Positions 37,667 to 47,130 of a stretch of DNA of 64,000 nt are shown in pieces. The notes beneath the pieces were generated by a model, which had not been told where the DNA came from, made no database searches, and saw nothing but the letters and a program-made list of their open reading frames with translations. Position 1 is the stretch's first letter. Every line of letters starts with the position of its first letter. The translations under genes were made by a program, and so were the position numbers. The stretch is from Andreprevotia sp. IGB-42 (GTDB taxonomy: Bacteria > Pseudomonadota > Gammaproteobacteria > Burkholderiales > Chitinibacteraceae), in assembly GCF_009848685.1 (NCBI RefSeq), contig NZ_WXTX01000005.1:248001-312000 (forward strand), in the 5' to 3' direction.

Positions 37667-39277
37667 TCAGCGGCTGTAATCCGCAACCATGTAGGCCATT
37701 TCATCCGCGGTAAATTCGGCACGTACGTTCCAGCCGGATATGCGTGTCAGCGTATCGAAGAACAGGTTGAAACGCCCCCGGTTGGTGGTGGGCACGCTGC
37801 CGGCTGGTAGTGCCTGGATCTCGCGGAAGGTCTGTTTGAAGGCATTCCAGCCGCCCAGTTTGTCCTTGATGCTGACCAGCCGGGCAACAATGGTGTCGCC
37901 GTTCACGTCGCAAACGGCGTCGCCATTGCTGTCAGTACAGCGCGTATACAGCCAGTTTTTCATCTGTTCGCCACCTCGCAATGGCAGATTGCCATCGGGA
38001 TAGACCAGCGCATCGGTGTCTTCCAGTACCTTCTGCATCTTGAAGTTGGCCATGATTTCAGCACTGCTGCTGCCCCATACCCAGCGGTAATCCAGATCGA
38101 AGTTGTGGCCGATTTCATGCAGAATGCCGAAACTCCATTCCCCTGTAGTAAGGATATGATTCAATTCCTTGGCGATATACTGATCCTGCCACAGAATAGG
38201 GTTACCGGACACGGCCCAGCCCCCCGGATATTGTTTCACGCTCTGGATATAAGAGCGTGCACCATTGAATGGCTTGCTGCCCACCAGATCGGTATAGATG
38301 TCATATGCGCTATCGAGCTGGGTCATCCATTGCTGCCAATGGGCGGCATCGATGGCTGCATATTCGCTGGCCTGCAGATTGAAAGTGAAATACCTGGGGC
38401 TGCTGCGGCTGGTATAAGCCCCCTCCTGAATGGCAATGGCACTGAACCAGGCCTTGCCTATGCTGTCACTTGAGTAATTGCCGAGGCGCACGGTCAGTGT
38501 TTCCTCGCTACTCCTGGCAAAAAAGGTGGCTTCAAACCGGCTCCAGTCAAATGTGCCCGTTTGATTGGCAATCTGCTGGTCGCCCAGTACCAGATTGGCG
38601 CCTGTCGTGCCGGGGGACATCGGTATGATGTTTTCGCCCTTCATCCAGCCGGATACAATATATGCCTTGCCGGGAATCAACCCCGTGATCGTCTGGCTGA
38701 GAAGGGAATCATTGCTGTTGTTGCCATGATCAATGACCAGCGCATTGGTATTGCCCGCACCTTGCCCTGTGGAAATCTGTATTTCAGAGGGGCGTGGTTG
38801 CCATTGCTGCATTTCCCAGCCGGAAAGCCCTTGCCCAAAATTCGCATTCTTCAGTACCAGTGGGCCATTGACTGCATCTACACGGCTGACATTGAAATTG
38901 CCGGGTAATTCGTTATTGCCTGCCGGTATGCCGCTGATGCCGAAAAAGCCGGTTGCACCTGGCGCAATATCACCATTCCAGCCGTTGTTGATGACGGTGT
39001 GCTGATCTGCATTCTGCGCACTGATCTTGGCATCCCAGCCATTGGTGAGCTGTGCATTCCAGTTGAAAGTAACCATCCAGTTTTTGAGCGTTGTGGTGCC
39101 GGTATTTCTGATCAGCACCACGCCATTGAAGCCCGAGCCCCAATTGTGGGTTTCCTGATAGGCAACCTCAAAAGATGTGCTGGCCGCAGATACTGTAATC
39201 GGCAGAGTCAGAGCGGTACTGGCGAGCAAACAGGGCAGCGCATATCTAATTGCTGCAGGATTCAACAGACGATTCAT
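37667..39277 (-). CDS. Secreted CBM2-containing M60-like zinc metallopeptidase
   Basis: A 536-residue exported protein. After the signal peptide (to about Ala32) comes a CBM2-type polysaccharide-binding module (34-116) with the WGSGFNG and NWNAQLTNGWDA patches, then a jelly-roll carbohydrate-binding-like domain (about 140-288), then a metallopeptidase resembling the M60/enhancin group with HEIGH at 387-391 and a candidate third ligand Glu407 in SAEIMANF. M60-like enzymes cut glycoproteins such as mucins. The CBM suggests action on protein-coated polysaccharide. The M60 label rests on HExxH-x15-E geometry and gives moderate certainty. Confidence 0.72.
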   Translation of the reverse strand: MNRLLNPAAIRYALPCLLASTALTLPITVSAASTSFEVAYQETHNWGSGFNGVVLIRNTGTTTLKNWMVTFNWNAQLTNGWDAKISAQNADQHTVINNGWNGDIAPGATGFFGISGIPAGNNELPGNFNVSRVDAVNGPLVLKNANFGQGLSGWEMQQWQPRPSEIQISTGQGAGNTNALVIDHGNNSNDSLLSQTITGLIPGKAYIVSGWMKGENIIPMSPGTTGANLVLGDQQIANQTGTFDWSRFEATFFARSSEETLTVRLGNYSSDSIGKAWFSAIAIQEGAYTSRSSPRYFTFNLQASEYAAIDAAHWQQWMTQLDSAYDIYTDLVGSKPFNGARSYIQSVKQYPGGWAVSGNPILWQDQYIAKELNHILTTGEWSFGILHEIGHNFDLDYRWVWGSSSAEIMANFKMQKVLEDTDALVYPDGNLPLRGGEQMKNWLYTRCTDSNGDAVCDVNGDTIVARLVSIKDKLGGWNAFKQTFREIQALPAGSVPTTNRGRFNLFFDTLTRISGWNVRAEFTADEMAYMVADYSR

Positions 39278-39467
39278 GTTGCTTTCAGTGGATAGGACAG
39301 AAAGCGCATGATATCACGCTGTCTTTAAGCTTTCTTTCAATAACTTGAAATTGACGATTTGTTTTGTGGCTGTCGGTTGTACTCCAGCATCTCCCCGTGT
39401 TTGCGATGCTGAATCTGCCACCGCCGGCCATACCTGCTGGGGCAGGCTATGACCGGCAGGGCTGGCT

Positions 39468-40718
39468 TTACTGGAAAAACGCCGGGCAGGTGCTGGGCAG
39501 CGCGGCGGTGGGGATGGCCTCGCAGGTATTGCGGAACGTCAGCTCGCCGTCCTTGCTGGTGGATAGCGCCCACACGGTGTCGTAATCCTCGAAGCTCCAC
39601 GCCGGTAGCTGCTTCGCAGCCTCCGGATTGCGGTACATCGTTTCCAGCAGGTATTGCACCGCCTTCTGGATATGCGCGTGTTCCCAGCCCACCAGGATGC
39701 TGGCGCCGCTATCCGGGTGTTTGAAATAAGGCGATTCGCGGTTGAACAGCGATTGCGCCAGGTCGGTTGCGTCCGACCACTGGAATGTCGCCAGCGTGAG
39801 CGGCAGCTTGTGCTGGACGGCAAACGGCGACACCGTCAGCGATGGGCGGATGTAGGAGCAGGTGCCGCTGCAGCCGATGATGTTGGATGGGTCGGATGTG
39901 AACACGTAATCCGGCTTGCGGTTGCGCATGATCTCCAGCAATCGGCCGTTGGCGCCCAGCGCACGCCATTGCCCCTGGCAGACGTAGTTGCCGTTCTCGA
40001 AATTGCCGGTGGGGTGGGCTTCCACATGGCGCACCAGATAAACCGTCTGTTCGGTATACGGGCGCCAGCCACCCGGTGCCTTGGCGCGTATCGTTACCGG
40101 GCTTTGCGGGCAGGCGCTGCGCGCCGGCAGCGGCACTACCGGGTAGTCGGCCACGTCCTTGATCTGGTCATCGTAGCTGCTGGTGGCAAACGGCTGATCG
40201 CGGCCGGACAACACCACGTACTGGTGGGTGCCATCGATACTGATCGAGCCATTGCCCAGCGCACCGGCCACCTGCTGCAGCATGGCCGGCGGCATTGCCA
40301 TGATGTAGGTGCCGCGTGGCTGGTTGCCCAACAATTGCTGCATGAAATAGGCGGGCGAGTTGTAGACCGATGCGTCGCCCACACTCAGCTTCTGCACGCT
40401 CACCCCCAAGTTGTTGAGCAGCGCATACGGTTCGATGGTCTGTAGCGGCACCATGCTGTCGTCGTTGGTATAGCTGAATGCATACACCTGGCGCACTTGG
40501 CCCTGCTTGCCGGCCAGCATGCTGTTGAGCAACTGGCCGAAACGCAGTGCATGGTTCAGCCCGCTAACCGAGAGCGTGTTGCCCTTTCCGGTCTGGCTGT
40601 CGAACGACGGCACCAGCACGAAATTCCAGTCATTGGGGTTGAGGGCGGGCTGGCCTGCCAGCGCGAGGCGGCTGCAGCACAACGCGCACAGCAGCAGAAG
40701 CAAGAAACGAAAAGGCAT
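39468..40718 (-). CDS. Exported histidine-phosphatase-like protein, apparently duplicated fold
   Basis: A 416-residue exported protein. The C-terminal half has VYLVRHVEAHP (Arg230-His231), matching the RHG motif of histidine phosphatases except for Val in place of Gly, and a second His in VGWEHAHIQKAV. The N-terminal half repeats the pattern FVLVPS...LSVSGLNHALRFGQLL but lacks the RH pair, so it looks like a degenerate copy. Phosphatase activity is possible in the second half only. The start at 40718 gives a clean signal peptide (PFRFLLLLLCALCCSRLALA). Genes on either side are unrelated. Confidence 0.68.
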   Translation of the reverse strand: MPFRFLLLLLCALCCSRLALAGQPALNPNDWNFVLVPSFDSQTGKGNTLSVSGLNHALRFGQLLNSMLAGKQGQVRQVYAFSYTNDDSMVPLQTIEPYALLNNLGVSVQKLSVGDASVYNSPAYFMQQLLGNQPRGTYIMAMPPAMLQQVAGALGNGSISIDGTHQYVVLSGRDQPFATSSYDDQIKDVADYPVVPLPARSACPQSPVTIRAKAPGGWRPYTEQTVYLVRHVEAHPTGNFENGNYVCQGQWRALGANGRLLEIMRNRKPDYVFTSDPSNIIGCSGTCSYIRPSLTVSPFAVQHKLPLTLATFQWSDATDLAQSLFNRESPYFKHPDSGASILVGWEHAHIQKAVQYLLETMYRNPEAAKQLPAWSFEDYDTVWALSTSKDGELTFRNTCEAIPTAALPSTCPAFFQ

Positions 40719-40815
40719 GGATATCGGGTTCCATCGAGTATTTGAAATGGGGGCGGGCAGGTGGCTCTGCCGCCATGGCATGACCACCTGTACCGCCGCT
40801 GCGGGACCGAGCCGC

Positions 40816-43800
40816 TTACGGCGTGAAATACTGGCGCCGCTGGTGCTGATCCTGATGCATCGGAAACATGGCCACGTAGAACTCGGTCCAGCCGCCCATG
40901 CGCACACGCACCAGGTTGAAGCGTTCCGGGTCTTGCGTTGCAGCCTGGTAGGTGGCGAGATCGGCGCAGGTCAGCGTGATCAGGTTGGAGCCGGTTTCAC
41001 CGCGCGCATACGCCTTCACGAAGCGCTGCAGGTCGTCCAGCGGAAAGCCCTCGGCAATGTTCATGTCCACTGGCGATGCATTGGATAAACCGTATTCGAT
41101 GGCATCCACGCGATAGCTCTCCAGCGACTGGTAGATGTTGCGGAATGCCGGTGCGGCCGGCAGATCCTGCGGTGCCGGTACGGGAGACAGGTCGGATGCA
41201 ATCGGCATGCTGTTGCGGCGGCCATCGGCGGACGCACCGCACGGCAAACCATCGCCCACGTAGCCTTCGAAGGTGCCGATGCCCGGCGTCACCACGAACT
41301 CGAACTGGCCGTAAGTGCTGGCAATGCCGTCCAGCACCGGCTTGAGCGCCGGGCTGGGTGTGCGCACGGTATCGACGCACAGCGCCACCAGCTTTTCCAT
41401 CAGCCATTCGCCCAGCGCGTTCACTTCCGCGTTGCCGCTGCCCCACTTGGGCAGAGCCAGTGCGGTGGCGCGCCATTCCTGGTAGCGGCGGCCGCGCTCG
41501 GCGGCATCGGCCGGCCCCATCAGCGTGTTCTGGTAGGGCTCGATCATCGTGTAGCCCCAGTCGTTGATCAGACAATCGAGCAACTCGGGCAGCGTGGTGA
41601 TGGCGGTGGCCGGATCGAACACCAGCTTCTTGATGGCAAACAGCGAATCGATGGTGTTGGATACGCCCACGCACAGCGGGGCAATCATGTGGAAACGCGC
41701 GCCGGCATTGGTCAGGTCGCGGCCGGATTCCACGCAACCATCGATCAGGTTGGACAGCAGCGGGCTGGGGCAGATGCCTCCCAGGTTGCCATACGCACCC
41801 AGGATCACGTTGTAGCTCTGGATCACCAGCCATTCCAGCTGCTTGAGGAAGATCTCCTGCAACTGCTCGAAGCTGGTGATTTCCTCCACCGGCGGCGAGC
41901 GGAACGTCTGCTTCAACCCGCGCAGGTAGACCGGGCCGGCCGAGCCATAGGTGGCGCCCTGATTCAGCGCCTGTTCCAGTGCCGTCATCGGCGTGACGTT
42001 GTTGAATGCAAATTCGGTGGCGCCGGCCAGCATCGGCTCGTAGCAGCCATCCGCCGCATAATCGCGCGACCACGCCAGCGATACCTCGCTACCCGATCGG
42101 TGCAGCGCTTCGCATAGCCGGTCATCGTTGTACATGATGGGGTGTGCGCCGCCGGCCAGCAGCGTGCGTGCTGCTTCGTCGAGGATTTCTTCCGGCATGT
42201 CCTTGTACACGCGCAGCGATAGCGTGGGCGCGTTGACCGGGATGCGCCGCGCTGCCTTCAGGCACAGCAGCGTGATCGGGTTGGCGCCGCCTTGCGGCTC
42301 CGGGCTGTTGTTGGGCAGGTAGCCGCCCACGGTGATCTGCTGCACCCACTGGTTGATGCCGCCGCCCTGCGGGAAATTGCCGCCCAGCCCGCAGACTGCG
42401 GTTGTGCCGTAATTGACGTAATCGGTAATGTTGGCGCGGTTGACGAAGGCGTTCTCGCCGATCTTCAGCCACAGGCAATCGACGATCTCCTGTGCGCGGG
42501 TTTCGTCCAGCGGCGCCTGCTCCAGCAACGGCCACAGGATCTGATCCAGCCGGCCCAGCGATGTCAGTTCGCCCACCAGATGCAGGCAGCAATGGAATGA
42601 ATAGATGAGCTGCACGCCATCCTGGAAGCTGGCGGGTTTCTCCGTCACCAGCCGCCGCAGCCGCGCGGCCACGTCGCGCATATTGTCGGCATCCGCATCC
42701 CGGGCGGTCAGCGCTGCGGTATCGGCCAGCGTGGCCCAGTTGCGCAGGTAGCCCTGTACGCCTTCCAGCGACCAGATCGCCGACTGGTAGAAATCGGCCT
42801 GCGCGCTGCCCACGCCGGCGGTTGCCAGTTTGTCGTGCAGCGTGCCCAGCAATCCGCCCAGGCCCTGCTGCACCAGCATGCCGTAATGCGGCACCACGTG
42901 GCCCATGGCAGACCATTCGTTCAGCTCGCCTTTGAGCCATGCGGCAACGGTTTCGTCCTCGCTCAGGTAGGGCACTACTTCCTTGCCACGGCCCAGCGTG
43001 AAGTCGGGGATCACGCCAACGATCAGCTCTTCCGGGTAGATGCGCAGCAGCTCGTTTTGGCGTGCGATATGCGAATCGGGTGCGGACAGCAGCGTATCCA
43101 AGGTCTTTTTGTTGGCCATGCCCTTGCGCAGCGGCACTGATCCGCCCAGCGCGCTCTTTTCATCGTCGTGTACCAGCTCGGCCAGTTGCGGCAGGCGCGG
43201 GAACGGCTTGCGGTCCAGCCAGCCATCGTTCCAGTGCGAGAATACGCGCCCCAGCAAGGACAGCAGGCGCGGGCCGGGCGGATCGCCAGCGGCGTAGCGG
43301 CCTTCCGCCATCTGGTGCAGGTAATCCTGCGTGTTGTAGAACATGTAGCCGTTGGGGCTGCGGATGCGCCAGTGCGCGTCCTCGGTGGTTTCCGTCACAC
43401 AGGTAACGGCGGGCACGGCCAGCTCGCTGGCCGCCGGCACATACCAGTACGCACCGGCAATGCCCTGTACCACGCTCATCATGCGGTCTGCCGGGCGATC
43501 CGGCATTGCGCCCATCAGGTGGTTCAGCACGGTTTCAAAGCGTTCCTGCTCGTTGCAGAACGCCACGAACATCAAGCCGGCCTCGCGCGCGGCGCTGCTG
43601 GCATGCTCGCCAAACGGCAATGCCTGGCGCAGCAGCTTGCGGTTGTCGCCATTGGCATCCAGCACATGCGCACGGTGGATGTGCGCGTTGACGTCGTTCT
43701 GCGGCAGGATGGCACCAGCGGGATCGCGCCCCAGCATCGCGTCTTCGGTATCCGGTGCCATCGCACCCAGGCTGGCCCAGTCGAACAGGAATTTCTGGGT

Positions 43801-44319
43801 AAAGCCGAATGCCGCGCCACGGTATTCGCCATCGACCAGGATGTCTTCGGCCATGGTGACCGGGTCGTTGGGGTTGGTGATGCCGTCCAGGTAGCGGCCG
43901 CCGATCACTCGGCCGTCCGGGCGTTTGCCCACCGGCAGGATTTCCAGTTGTGCGGCCAGGCCTTCCAGTGCGGCGCGTACACCATCTACCAGAGTGGCAG
44001 CAGTCGCGGCGTCGGGCGCTTTCAGGTACAGCAATACATCGCCACCGCTATCGCGCAATTTGGGCGAGCGATCGAGCACGGTACGGATCACCGCGATATG
44101 CCGGTCGTTCCAGCGCCCCCACAGTTCCGGCGAAAACGCCGCGACCAGTCCACAGGCAGGCGCAGTGGCTTCGGCTGCACAGGCCAGTTGCTGCACCAAA
44201 GCCAGGATGGCACTGCGGGTTTCCAGATCGTGGTTGCGCAGGGTGAGCGTGACTACCTGGCCAAAGATGGCTGGAACAAGCAACCCGCGTTGGGCGCCCT
44301 GAAGAATCTCGGCGTACAT
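40816..44319 (-). CDS. DyP-type peroxidase fused to a glycyl radical enzyme
   Basis: One uninterrupted 1167-residue ORF with two enzymes. Residues 1-310 form a DyP-type haem peroxidase of the YfeX kind: FSPELWGR, SGGDVLLYLK, RYLDGITNP (distal Asp145), NAHIHRAH (proximal His213) and LLRQALPFGE (Arg231), all in place. Residues about 320-1167 form a PFL-like glycyl radical enzyme: NLIDGCVESG puts the thiyl Cys at 862 with the Glu864 of eliminase-type members, and RMGGWTEFYV gives the radical Gly1143. No radical-SAM activase gene is in the window. The substrate is unknown. The start follows CAGGAG. The fusion of a haem peroxidase to an oxygen-sensitive radical enzyme is unusual. Confidence 0.85.
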   Translation of the reverse strand: MYAEILQGAQRGLLVPAIFGQVVTLTLRNHDLETRSAILALVQQLACAAEATAPACGLVAAFSPELWGRWNDRHIAVIRTVLDRSPKLRDSGGDVLLYLKAPDAATAATLVDGVRAALEGLAAQLEILPVGKRPDGRVIGGRYLDGITNPNDPVTMAEDILVDGEYRGAAFGFTQKFLFDWASLGAMAPDTEDAMLGRDPAGAILPQNDVNAHIHRAHVLDANGDNRKLLRQALPFGEHASSAAREAGLMFVAFCNEQERFETVLNHLMGAMPDRPADRMMSVVQGIAGAYWYVPAASELAVPAVTCVTETTEDAHWRIRSPNGYMFYNTQDYLHQMAEGRYAAGDPPGPRLLSLLGRVFSHWNDGWLDRKPFPRLPQLAELVHDDEKSALGGSVPLRKGMANKKTLDTLLSAPDSHIARQNELLRIYPEELIVGVIPDFTLGRGKEVVPYLSEDETVAAWLKGELNEWSAMGHVVPHYGMLVQQGLGGLLGTLHDKLATAGVGSAQADFYQSAIWSLEGVQGYLRNWATLADTAALTARDADADNMRDVAARLRRLVTEKPASFQDGVQLIYSFHCCLHLVGELTSLGRLDQILWPLLEQAPLDETRAQEIVDCLWLKIGENAFVNRANITDYVNYGTTAVCGLGGNFPQGGGINQWVQQITVGGYLPNNSPEPQGGANPITLLCLKAARRIPVNAPTLSLRVYKDMPEEILDEAARTLLAGGAHPIMYNDDRLCEALHRSGSEVSLAWSRDYAADGCYEPMLAGATEFAFNNVTPMTALEQALNQGATYGSAGPVYLRGLKQTFRSPPVEEITSFEQLQEIFLKQLEWLVIQSYNVILGAYGNLGGICPSPLLSNLIDGCVESGRDLTNAGARFHMIAPLCVGVSNTIDSLFAIKKLVFDPATAITTLPELLDCLINDWGYTMIEPYQNTLMGPADAAERGRRYQEWRATALALPKWGSGNAEVNALGEWLMEKLVALCVDTVRTPSPALKPVLDGIASTYGQFEFVVTPGIGTFEGYVGDGLPCGASADGRRNSMPIASDLSPVPAPQDLPAAPAFRNIYQSLESYRVDAIEYGLSNASPVDMNIAEGFPLDDLQRFVKAYARGETGSNLITLTCADLATYQAATQDPERFNLVRVRMGGWTEFYVAMFPMHQDQHQRRQYFTP

Positions 44320-44781
44320 GACTACTCCTGAAGGAATTTAGGTGCGTGCATTCATGTGCTTGGCCGCCACGCCGCCAATAGGGATCGGCACGGCCGAAGC
44401 AGTGTGCGTTATATGTAAGTAATTGGTGATTGTATTGCAAGAAATGACATGAAGATATTGTGCGGCAGGCTGACAGGTGTTCTGTGTTGCTGATCACCCG
44501 CTGGCAAAGGCAACGAATGCGAAAGGTGGTGCTGTCAGTTTTTGGAGCGGAAGCGACGGATGTACCTGCATTGGCCATGTAACCCGCTGTATGGCCGCCC
44601 AATGGCTGACCTATAAAATGCAACAGGCATGCAATCGCTTTCCATGAATATGCTGTATAAATATTAAATGAGTAAGGTTGGTGTGAATTTTCTTTCTGTT
44701 TCGGTATGCCCGATACGAAAACTGACGATTTGCGCCACGCCTGCCGCTTGCATCAAGATCAGAAATCATCGGGGATGACGT
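44320..44781. other. Divergent intergenic region
   Basis: About 460 bases between the divergent DyP-GRE gene and the putative toxin gene, more AT-rich than its surroundings. It must hold both promoters. I see no ORF with a ribosome site and no clear sigma54 or Fnr site. Confidence 0.5.
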
Positions 44782-46308
44782 ATGCACAAACACAACCGGA
44801 CCGGTCTGCAGGCCATGGCGTTGTCCTGCCTGCTGCTGACCAGCGCGGCGGCCCAGGCCGCCGTACCCGCCAAGTCGCCAGCAAAGCATGCATCTGCAGT
44901 GCAGAAAAAGGCACCGCACGCCAAGGCCAGGCCGGCGCCCAAGCTGTTGACGGGCAATCTGGACATGGTGACCGACATGGCCGGCGGCCTGCTCAAATCC
45001 GTGCTGGGCAGCGCGGTGAAAGAGCTGCTGTTTCCTTCCAAGACCATCGATACCCAGAAGCTGCTGGCCGACATCAGCGCCAACGTGCGCAAGGAACTGA
45101 TCACCAATGTGCTCGATGGTGACCAGACCACGCTGACGGCATCCACCACCGCGCTGCAGGAGTACGAGCTGGAGTGGAAAAACGGCGCTGATCCGGCAGT
45201 GATGGAAGGGCGCGTCAGCGCTGATTCCACCATCAATGGCGTCAATACCGTGCTGGCCCGTACCGGGCCGGAGGGCATTCCGGAGTATGTGAGCCCCGGC
45301 CTGAAGCTTTACCTGGCCGCAGCGCAGATCAAGGCCAACCGGCTGGAGTTGCGCCGCAAGTTGCTCCCCGCCCAAGACCCGGCCATCCGCGCGGTGTTGA
45401 TCAGCCATCTGCAGACCGCCATCGACCATGTGCGTGCAACGGTTGCGCTGCGCCGCCTTGGATCGATGAACCAGCGGCTGGGCGCCATTTCCGAGTGCGT
45501 GGTGGTACAGACGCGCACGCATGGCCTGCCATGGAACCTGATCACCACTTATGAAACCGGCTACAACGATTCGGTCACGCAGAAACGCCAACCCGGCTCG
45601 CAGGCGGATGGCAATGAAGGCATCGCGCTGGCCCGGTGCGAAGGCTACCGTGATCCCTACTTCGATGGCGTGCGCAAGGCGACTGCGCCGGAAGTGGACA
45701 AGGCGTGGACAGATACCGAGGCCATTGTCGATAGCTGGGCGCAAACGCTGGATGCATTGCGCAACGACGCCAGCAAGACCGCCCGCGCACTGCGCATGGA
45801 CTTTGGCGGCATGTATGGCACGGGCGAGCGCTCGTTCAACAACCCGCTGACCAATGGCCAATCGTGCCCGGATGGCTATACCGCCTACGAGTTCAAGGGC
45901 ACCTACAACGTCGACTGGCCGGCCTACTATTGTGGCCGCATTGCCGGCAGCGGTGAACCGGTGGCCGAGTTTGGCGGCATGTATGGCAAAACCGACCATA
46001 ACGACGGCGCATACAACATCAACAACGCCGTCACCGGCAGCAAAACCTGCCCCAGCGGGTTCACCGCGCAGACGGTGAATAACCAGATGGAATTGTCCTA
46101 TTGCTGGCGCAGGCACACCGCCGGCGCCAAGGTGCCGTACCTGTTCGGCGGGCTGTACAGCGACAATGGCGACAAGAAAAACCCCATCACCAGCAACATG
46201 CTGTGCCCGACCGGCTATACCCCGGCGTTGGCACACGGCACGCGCGGTGCAGGCAGCATTCCGTCCACCCGCCGGGTGATCATGTGTTATGCCAAGGCAC
46301 CGGCCTGA
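44782..46308 (+). CDS. Putative secreted toxin with three FGG-x-Y repeats
   Basis: A 508-residue protein. A signal peptide ends near Ala27 and a Lys/Ala/Pro-rich spacer follows. Residues 55-335 are mostly helical; LLKSVLGSAVKELLFPS followed by IDTQKLLADISANVRKELI recalls the N-terminal helical bundle of Cry-type pore-formers, but only weakly. The C-terminus has three repeats starting FGGMYGTG (341), FGGMYGKT (397) and FGGLYSDN (455), each with a CP-[DST]-G-[YF] element and a Cys pair (362/384, 423/441, 475/502), similar in style to domains appended to perforin-like proteins. It may be a pore-forming or adhesive toxin; this is inference. Confidence 0.6.
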   Translation: MHKHNRTGLQAMALSCLLLTSAAAQAAVPAKSPAKHASAVQKKAPHAKARPAPKLLTGNLDMVTDMAGGLLKSVLGSAVKELLFPSKTIDTQKLLADISANVRKELITNVLDGDQTTLTASTTALQEYELEWKNGADPAVMEGRVSADSTINGVNTVLARTGPEGIPEYVSPGLKLYLAAAQIKANRLELRRKLLPAQDPAIRAVLISHLQTAIDHVRATVALRRLGSMNQRLGAISECVVVQTRTHGLPWNLITTYETGYNDSVTQKRQPGSQADGNEGIALARCEGYRDPYFDGVRKATAPEVDKAWTDTEAIVDSWAQTLDALRNDASKTARALRMDFGGMYGTGERSFNNPLTNGQSCPDGYTAYEFKGTYNVDWPAYYCGRIAGSGEPVAEFGGMYGKTDHNDGAYNINNAVTGSKTCPSGFTAQTVNNQMELSYCWRRHTAGAKVPYLFGGLYSDNGDKKNPITSNMLCPTGYTPALAHGTRGAGSIPSTRRVIMCYAKAPA

Positions 46309-46344
46309 GGCAGGCCGGGTGCCTGTTCAGGCATGCTGAAACAG

Positions 46345-46373
46345 ACAAGGCCCGCTGATGCGGGCTTTGTTTC
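46345..46373 (+). terminator. Terminator after the putative toxin gene
   Basis: An 11-bp stem with one G-T wobble, TGAT loop and trailing TTT lies 37 bases past the stop. Confidence 0.8.
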
Positions 46374-46449
46374 GTGTGTGCAGCTTGTGTATCGTTTTAC
46401 GCAGACCTTGGGGCAGCGCTTATCCGTCGGGCACTAGATCGGCGACGAT

Positions 46450-46983
46450 TCAATGCGTGAAAGGGCAGGGTTTTTTGAAGTGTTTTTCGAAATGATGTAT
46501 CCGGCAGCGCACGCTGTACTGGACACGCCCGCGATTGCAGCCTTCTTCCCTGCAGGTGGCGTCGGGGATTTCATCTCCCAGCCCATCGTAGAAACTTCTT
46601 TCGGCCTTCAACGACTGGGCATCTGCGCGCGCCTGCAAGGCAGCCAGTTCCGCGTTTTTCGGAACTGGCGCACCGCCGATCCACGGTTCGGAGCGGACTG
46701 CATCCGGGCCACCGCTGGCAAAACGAATCCACAGCGCCAGCGCAACTTGAGGCGTTACGCCTGCGAGGTGGGCACGAATTTCGCCTTCCGGATCCTGCAA
46801 GTATGCATGGCGCTGTTCATCCAGCGTGATGCGCCATTCACTTTGGACATGGATAAGCCAGGTATCCGGGTGCTCCTCATCCCTGGTATCAAGCTCTGCA
46901 ATGATTTCAGCCAGACGTGCATGGGACGGGCCATCTTCGGTCCCACCCCAGCGGGTAGTGACATTACAGGTTTCGGTGGTCAT
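46450..46983 (-). CDS. Hypothetical protein with Cys/His-rich C-terminus
   Basis: A 177-residue protein that I do not recognise. The C-terminal part, CREEGCNRG followed by RCRIHHFEKHF and CPFTH, could bind a metal ion. The middle is helical and acidic. No signal peptide. The start at 46983 is the first ATG; a TTG 42 bases upstream is also possible and neither has a good ribosome site. Confidence 0.6.
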   Translation of the reverse strand: MTTETCNVTTRWGGTEDGPSHARLAEIIAELDTRDEEHPDTWLIHVQSEWRITLDEQRHAYLQDPEGEIRAHLAGVTPQVALALWIRFASGGPDAVRSEPWIGGAPVPKNAELAALQARADAQSLKAERSFYDGLGDEIPDATCREEGCNRGRVQYSVRCRIHHFEKHFKKPCPFTH

Positions 46984-47130
46984 GGCTTTGAGTATTTGGT
47001 GAAGGCTTCGGAAAGATAGTGGCAATTACTATCAATTGCCTATTTGCGGTCATCCCTGGGGCTACCTGTCTCCAACTCCGGCTTTGTGCATGTCGGTGGC
47101 CTGACGTGCGTTTCTCTGTTGCGTGCTTGT

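Noticed and set aside
43168-44331. 387-residue plus-strand ORF opposite the DyP domain
   Set aside because: No motif; the DyP catalytic residues on the minus strand are all present.
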